In this document: positions 13,324 to 15,737 of the stretch, in pieces
How the letters are laid out: each line of letters opens with the position of its first letter
Numbering within the stretch: the first letter of the stretch is position 1
From: Kiritimatiellia bacterium
GTDB taxonomy: Bacteria > Verrucomicrobiota > Kiritimatiellia > RFP12 > UBA1067
Direction: 5' to 3'
DNA: 15,737 nt
Assembly: GCA_017508315.1 (NCBI GenBank)
Contig: JAFVZE010000074.1
Span: 1-15,737 of the forward strand
Made by a program: the position numbers and the translations under genes
Notes under the pieces: generated by a model
Told to the model about the DNA's origin: nothing
The model's input: the letters and a program-made list of their open reading frames with translations, nothing else
Databases searched by the model: none

Positions 13324-14003
13324 AAAAGCGGGAAGAGTTTCGAATGGAGATTTTCGGATACAGATTCAACGACCCGGCGCTTCTGGAAACGGCGCTGACG
13401 ACGCCCGCGCGGAAGATGGACAATCCGTCGGCGAAAGACAATCAGCGCCTCGAGTTTCTCGGCGACGCGGTTCTGGGGATGCTCAGCGCGGAATGCGTCT
13501 ATCATGATTTTCCGAACGTGAAGGAAGGGGCGCTCACCGTGATGCGCACTCACATGGTGTCGGCGGCGGCGCTGTGCGCGGCGGTCGGGGAATCGGGGTT
13601 CGCCGCGTCGCTCAGGCAGAATCGCGGCGCCGCCCCGCTGCCGCCGAATTCCAAAACGATCGCCGATGCGCTCGAGGCGGTGATCGGGGCCGCCTATCTC
13701 GACGGCGGATACGAGGCGGCCAAAAAGATTTTCAGAACGCTTGAACTGGAGGCCAACGCCGGAGAAGGGGAGTGGGTCGCCAATCCCAAGGGGGAACTGC
13801 AGGTGAGATCGCAGTCGATGAATCCGCCGCGTCGTCCGGAGTACACGCTGGTGAAGACTTCCGGCAAAGCTCACAAACCGCTTTTCACCGTCAGGGTCGC
13901 GGTCGAGGGGTTCGGCGAGGCGACGGCGGAGGCCGGCAACCGCAAGGAGGCGGAGGCGCTTGCCGCCGGCATCCTGCTCCGTCGCCTTCATGCCGGCGGC
14001 TGA
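13314..14003 (+). CDS. rnc: Ribonuclease III
   Basis: This double-stranded-RNA endonuclease functions in rRNA and mRNA processing. The nuclease domain carries the signature NQRLEFLGDAVLG (43-55, catalytic Glu47 and Asp51) and the second acidic pair in ADALEAVIGAAYLDGGY (117-133, Asp118 and Glu121). The dsRNA-binding domain spans about 156-226: NPKGELQVRSQ (157-167), PEYTLVKTSGKAHKPLFTV (175-193) and GNRKEAEALAA (208-218). At 229 residues the length is normal. The ATG at 13314 overlaps the aroB stop by 10 bases but has no well-placed Shine-Dalgarno. An in-frame ATG at 13344 has GGAAGAG (13331-13337) six bases upstream and would give a 219-residue protein starting at MEIFGYRF. Either start preserves the active domain. 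It is the last gene of the overlapping run. Confidence 0.93.
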   Translation: MAVEKREEFRMEIFGYRFNDPALLETALTTPARKMDNPSAKDNQRLEFLGDAVLGMLSAECVYHDFPNVKEGALTVMRTHMVSAAALCAAVGESGFAASLRQNRGAAPLPPNSKTIADALEAVIGAAYLDGGYEAAKKIFRTLELEANAGEGEWVANPKGELQVRSQSMNPPRRPEYTLVKTSGKAHKPLFTVRVAVEGFGEATAEAGNRKEAEALAAGILLRRLHAGG

Positions 14004-14061
14004 AGAGCGGTGCGCCACGCATCGTGCAAGACTTAAATAACGGTACAACAAGGAGAATGAA
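14004..14061. other. Intergenic gap after rnc
   Basis: The gap contains a short hairpin (14007-14014 pairing with 14018-14025, loop CCA, two G-U pairs) with no T-tract behind it, and the Shine-Dalgarno AGGAG (14051-14055) of the next gene. A second small stem (13986-14005) straddles the rnc stop. I see no convincing promoter, although the exoprotein gene probably has one because its composition differs from the operon. Confidence 0.5.
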
Positions 14062-15737
14062 ATGAAAGTGAAAATGATTGCATCGGCGGTTGTCTGCGTC
14101 GCGCTTGCGTTTACTTCATCGGCCGACGGTCGTGACGGTCTCGTACACTGGTGGAAGGTCAAGGACTTAAACGGCGACGGGCTTGTGCAGGCGGGGGAGG
14201 TGTACGATGTGATGACCGTCGGCGCGGAGAAGCCGCTCACGGCCGAATACGTCTACCAGTCGACCGACACGCAAGCCGGAGCGAAACCGGTCGCGATCGT
14301 GAACGACGTCTATCTGCCCACGATGCGCAGAAACGCGGACGACGGGGCCATGCGGTTTTACAGTCCCACGAATTACGCCGGGGACGGGACGCTGAAGATC
14401 AACTACCAGTCGATAAAACTTCCCAAAGCGGCGACGGTCGGCTCGTACGAAGCGACGGTGGTCGCGAGAGTTAAGTGGGACGGGGCGCGATTCAAGCAAT
14501 CCGGGAACTATAACTACGCCGTGAACATTTACGCGAACAATTACAATGACAATGCCGGATCCGCAAGCGGGTGGCGCGTAGGGCTGAGATGCTGTTCCAG
14601 CGAGAATTCCTACACGTTTCATCCGATGTTTACATACGGAAATCAGGAGATCGGATTCCATCACGGCAAGTTCAGTCCCAATGCGGAATATCCCGTAACC
14701 ACAAACGTATGGTATGACATGGTCTATTCGTTCAGACGGAAAGTGGAGAACGGAGCCACCAATATCTATGCTTCGGCGCTTTACCGCAAGGGAGAAGTGG
14801 AGGCCGCGAATATGCGTCATTTCTATATGGAATTGCCGGCGCAGAAATATACGACCACATGGAAGAATTTCGGGACAACTTCATATTTCTCCCACATCGG
14901 TTTCCATACCGGCAACAGCGGAAACGGCGGACGTGACGATTTTATTTCCGCGACGCGTGACGATTGTTTTCCTGGTCTTATCCATGAACTCAAAATTTAC
15001 AACCGGCACATGAGCGAACTGGAGATGCTTCAGTGTCTCGGAGGCGCGGATCCGCTTTGTTCGATCGGTTCGAAAAACGGCAGCGCCGATGAATTCAGCG
15101 ACACGGACGCGGCGGAGGTTTTCGAACCGGAAACGATGCCGTGGGGCAGGATGCGCAGAACCTTGAACGCCGGTAATCCGAGTGTGTCGATCAAGTGCGC
15201 CATCGAGCCGCATGAGCGTAATCTGCCGCGCCTGATGGAAATGAGATTTCTTAAAGACGGCGGCTTTGTCGGCGATAGCGTGCGCCTCGATATGAACGGA
15301 AGCAAGGTCGGGCGATTAAACATCCCGACCGACGGCATAGTCCGTTTCTTTATTCCGGCCGCGAAGTTCGCCAGACTCGCCGTCGATGAAGAGAGCGGAA
15401 AATGCCCGGCGGTCTTCACCTTGACCAGAAAAGGCGGCTTTGACGGCGATATCCGTTTTGACGCGTTGAGCATCGATGGAGCGTGGCAGCTCGGAACGGC
15501 GGACAACGCAAAGGCGGAATTCGCTCAGGACAACGGCAACTTCAATAATTACGTTTACCATGTCGGTCAGAACGATATCGCCAAAGCATATCCGAATGTC
15601 TTCGGAGCAAGTTCCGATGCATACCGGAACTTTGATCTCCATTTCACGATCGGGGAATTTCTATCCGCAAATTGCGACTATAAATTTATCGTAAAATCAT
15701 GCGGAAACAATGGAGGAGCGCTGAAACTCTATCTCAA
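14062..15737 (+). CDS. Secreted LamG-like protein, partial (runs off the window)
   Basis: The frame is open from the ATG to the window edge (558 codons), so the C terminus is missing. Residues 1-21 are a signal peptide (basic start, hydrophobic core, TSSA before the likely cut). Immediately after, DLNGDGLVQAGE (35-46) fits an EF-hand-type calcium loop with Asp, Asn, Asp and Glu at positions 1, 3, 5 and 12. Residues about 25-330 form a concanavalin/LamG-like domain, recognised chiefly by its ending GLIHELKIYNRHMSELEML (306-324). The rest (from about 360) is beta-rich and unassigned, rich in Asn, Asp and Gly. It is likely exported or surface-attached and may bind glycans; no catalytic motif is seen. 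AGGAG (14051-14055), six bases before the ATG, supports the start. Codon use is more AT-rich in places than upstream genes, as is common for exoproteins. The window ends before any sorting signal or autotransporter domain could be seen. Confidence 0.82.
   Translation, partial: MKVKMIASAVVCVALAFTSSADGRDGLVHWWKVKDLNGDGLVQAGEVYDVMTVGAEKPLTAEYVYQSTDTQAGAKPVAIVNDVYLPTMRRNADDGAMRFYSPTNYAGDGTLKINYQSIKLPKAATVGSYEATVVARVKWDGARFKQSGNYNYAVNIYANNYNDNAGSASGWRVGLRCCSSENSYTFHPMFTYGNQEIGFHHGKFSPNAEYPVTTNVWYDMVYSFRRKVENGATNIYASALYRKGEVEAANMRHFYMELPAQKYTTTWKNFGTTSYFSHIGFHTGNSGNGGRDDFISATRDDCFPGLIHELKIYNRHMSELEMLQCLGGADPLCSIGSKNGSADEFSDTDAAEVFEPETMPWGRMRRTLNAGNPSVSIKCAIEPHERNLPRLMEMRFLKDGGFVGDSVRLDMNGSKVGRLNIPTDGIVRFFIPAAKFARLAVDEESGKCPAVFTLTRKGGFDGDIRFDALSIDGAWQLGTADNAKAEFAQDNGNFNNYVYHVGQNDIAKAYPNVFGASSDAYRNFDLHFTIGEFLSANCDYKFIVKSCGNNGGALKLYL

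Noticed and set aside
14007..14025. Hairpin after rnc as an intrinsic terminator
   Set aside because: The 8-bp stem includes two G-U pairs and is followed by GCAAGAC, with no T-tract.
1..15737. tRNA, rRNA, insertion sequences or prophage genes
   Set aside because: I looked for cloverleaf-like inverted repeats ending in CCA, transposase-like motifs and terminal repeats in the gaps; nothing convincing was found, and almost all of 511-15737 is coding.

Overview
The window is a dense, GC-rich bacterial chromosomal segment. Every convincing gene lies on the + strand. The gene content is housekeeping: branched-chain amino acid, NAD and shikimate biosynthesis, cell-wall sugar salvage, RNase III and transport. 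A large secreted LamG-type protein begins at the right end. The combination of a Bacteroidetes/fungal-like ketol-acid reductoisomerase, a GspG-like protein, several genes I do not recognise and a LamG-type exoprotein suggests an uncultured or gut member of the PVC superphylum (Lentisphaeria or Kiritimatiellae). This placement is an inference from gene content, and I hold it with only moderate confidence.

Layout. Positions 1-510 are comparatively AT-rich with no convincing gene. They hold two palindromes sharing the core TTTGCAAA, a third copy of that core, and an extended -10 promoter. Two monocistronic-looking genes follow: a DUF4432-like aldose-epimerase-fold protein (511-1542) and ilvC (1603-2709). 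ilvC has its own extended -10 promoter, a 5'-leader hairpin and a probable terminator. Next is a tightly overlapping trio: a CPA2-type antiporter with a C-terminal RCK_C-like domain, a NadD fused to a ferredoxin-thioredoxin-reductase-like cysteine domain, and a YkgJ-family cysteine-cluster protein. A DAACS-type symporter (5997-7181) has its own -35/-10 promoter and a good Shine-Dalgarno.

From 7194 to 14003 six genes run head to tail, each start overlapping the previous stop. They are a membrane-anchored TPR-like protein (apparently leaderless), a MurU-AmgK-like fusion for peptidoglycan sugar salvage, a 690-residue protein I do not recognise, a membrane-anchored GspG-like protein, a compact AroB, and RNase III. 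This looks like one translationally coupled operon. After a 58-base gap, a secreted LamG-like protein with a strong Shine-Dalgarno starts at 14062 and runs off the window.

The most interesting observations are two domain fusions (NadD-FTR and MurU-AmgK), a possible divergent kinase-like fold in the 690-residue protein, a GspG-like protein lacking the prepilin Glu5, a recurrent TGnTATAAT promoter that in one case leaves no room for a leader, and the TTTGCAAA palindrome cluster. No tRNA, rRNA, CRISPR array, transposase or attachment site was seen.
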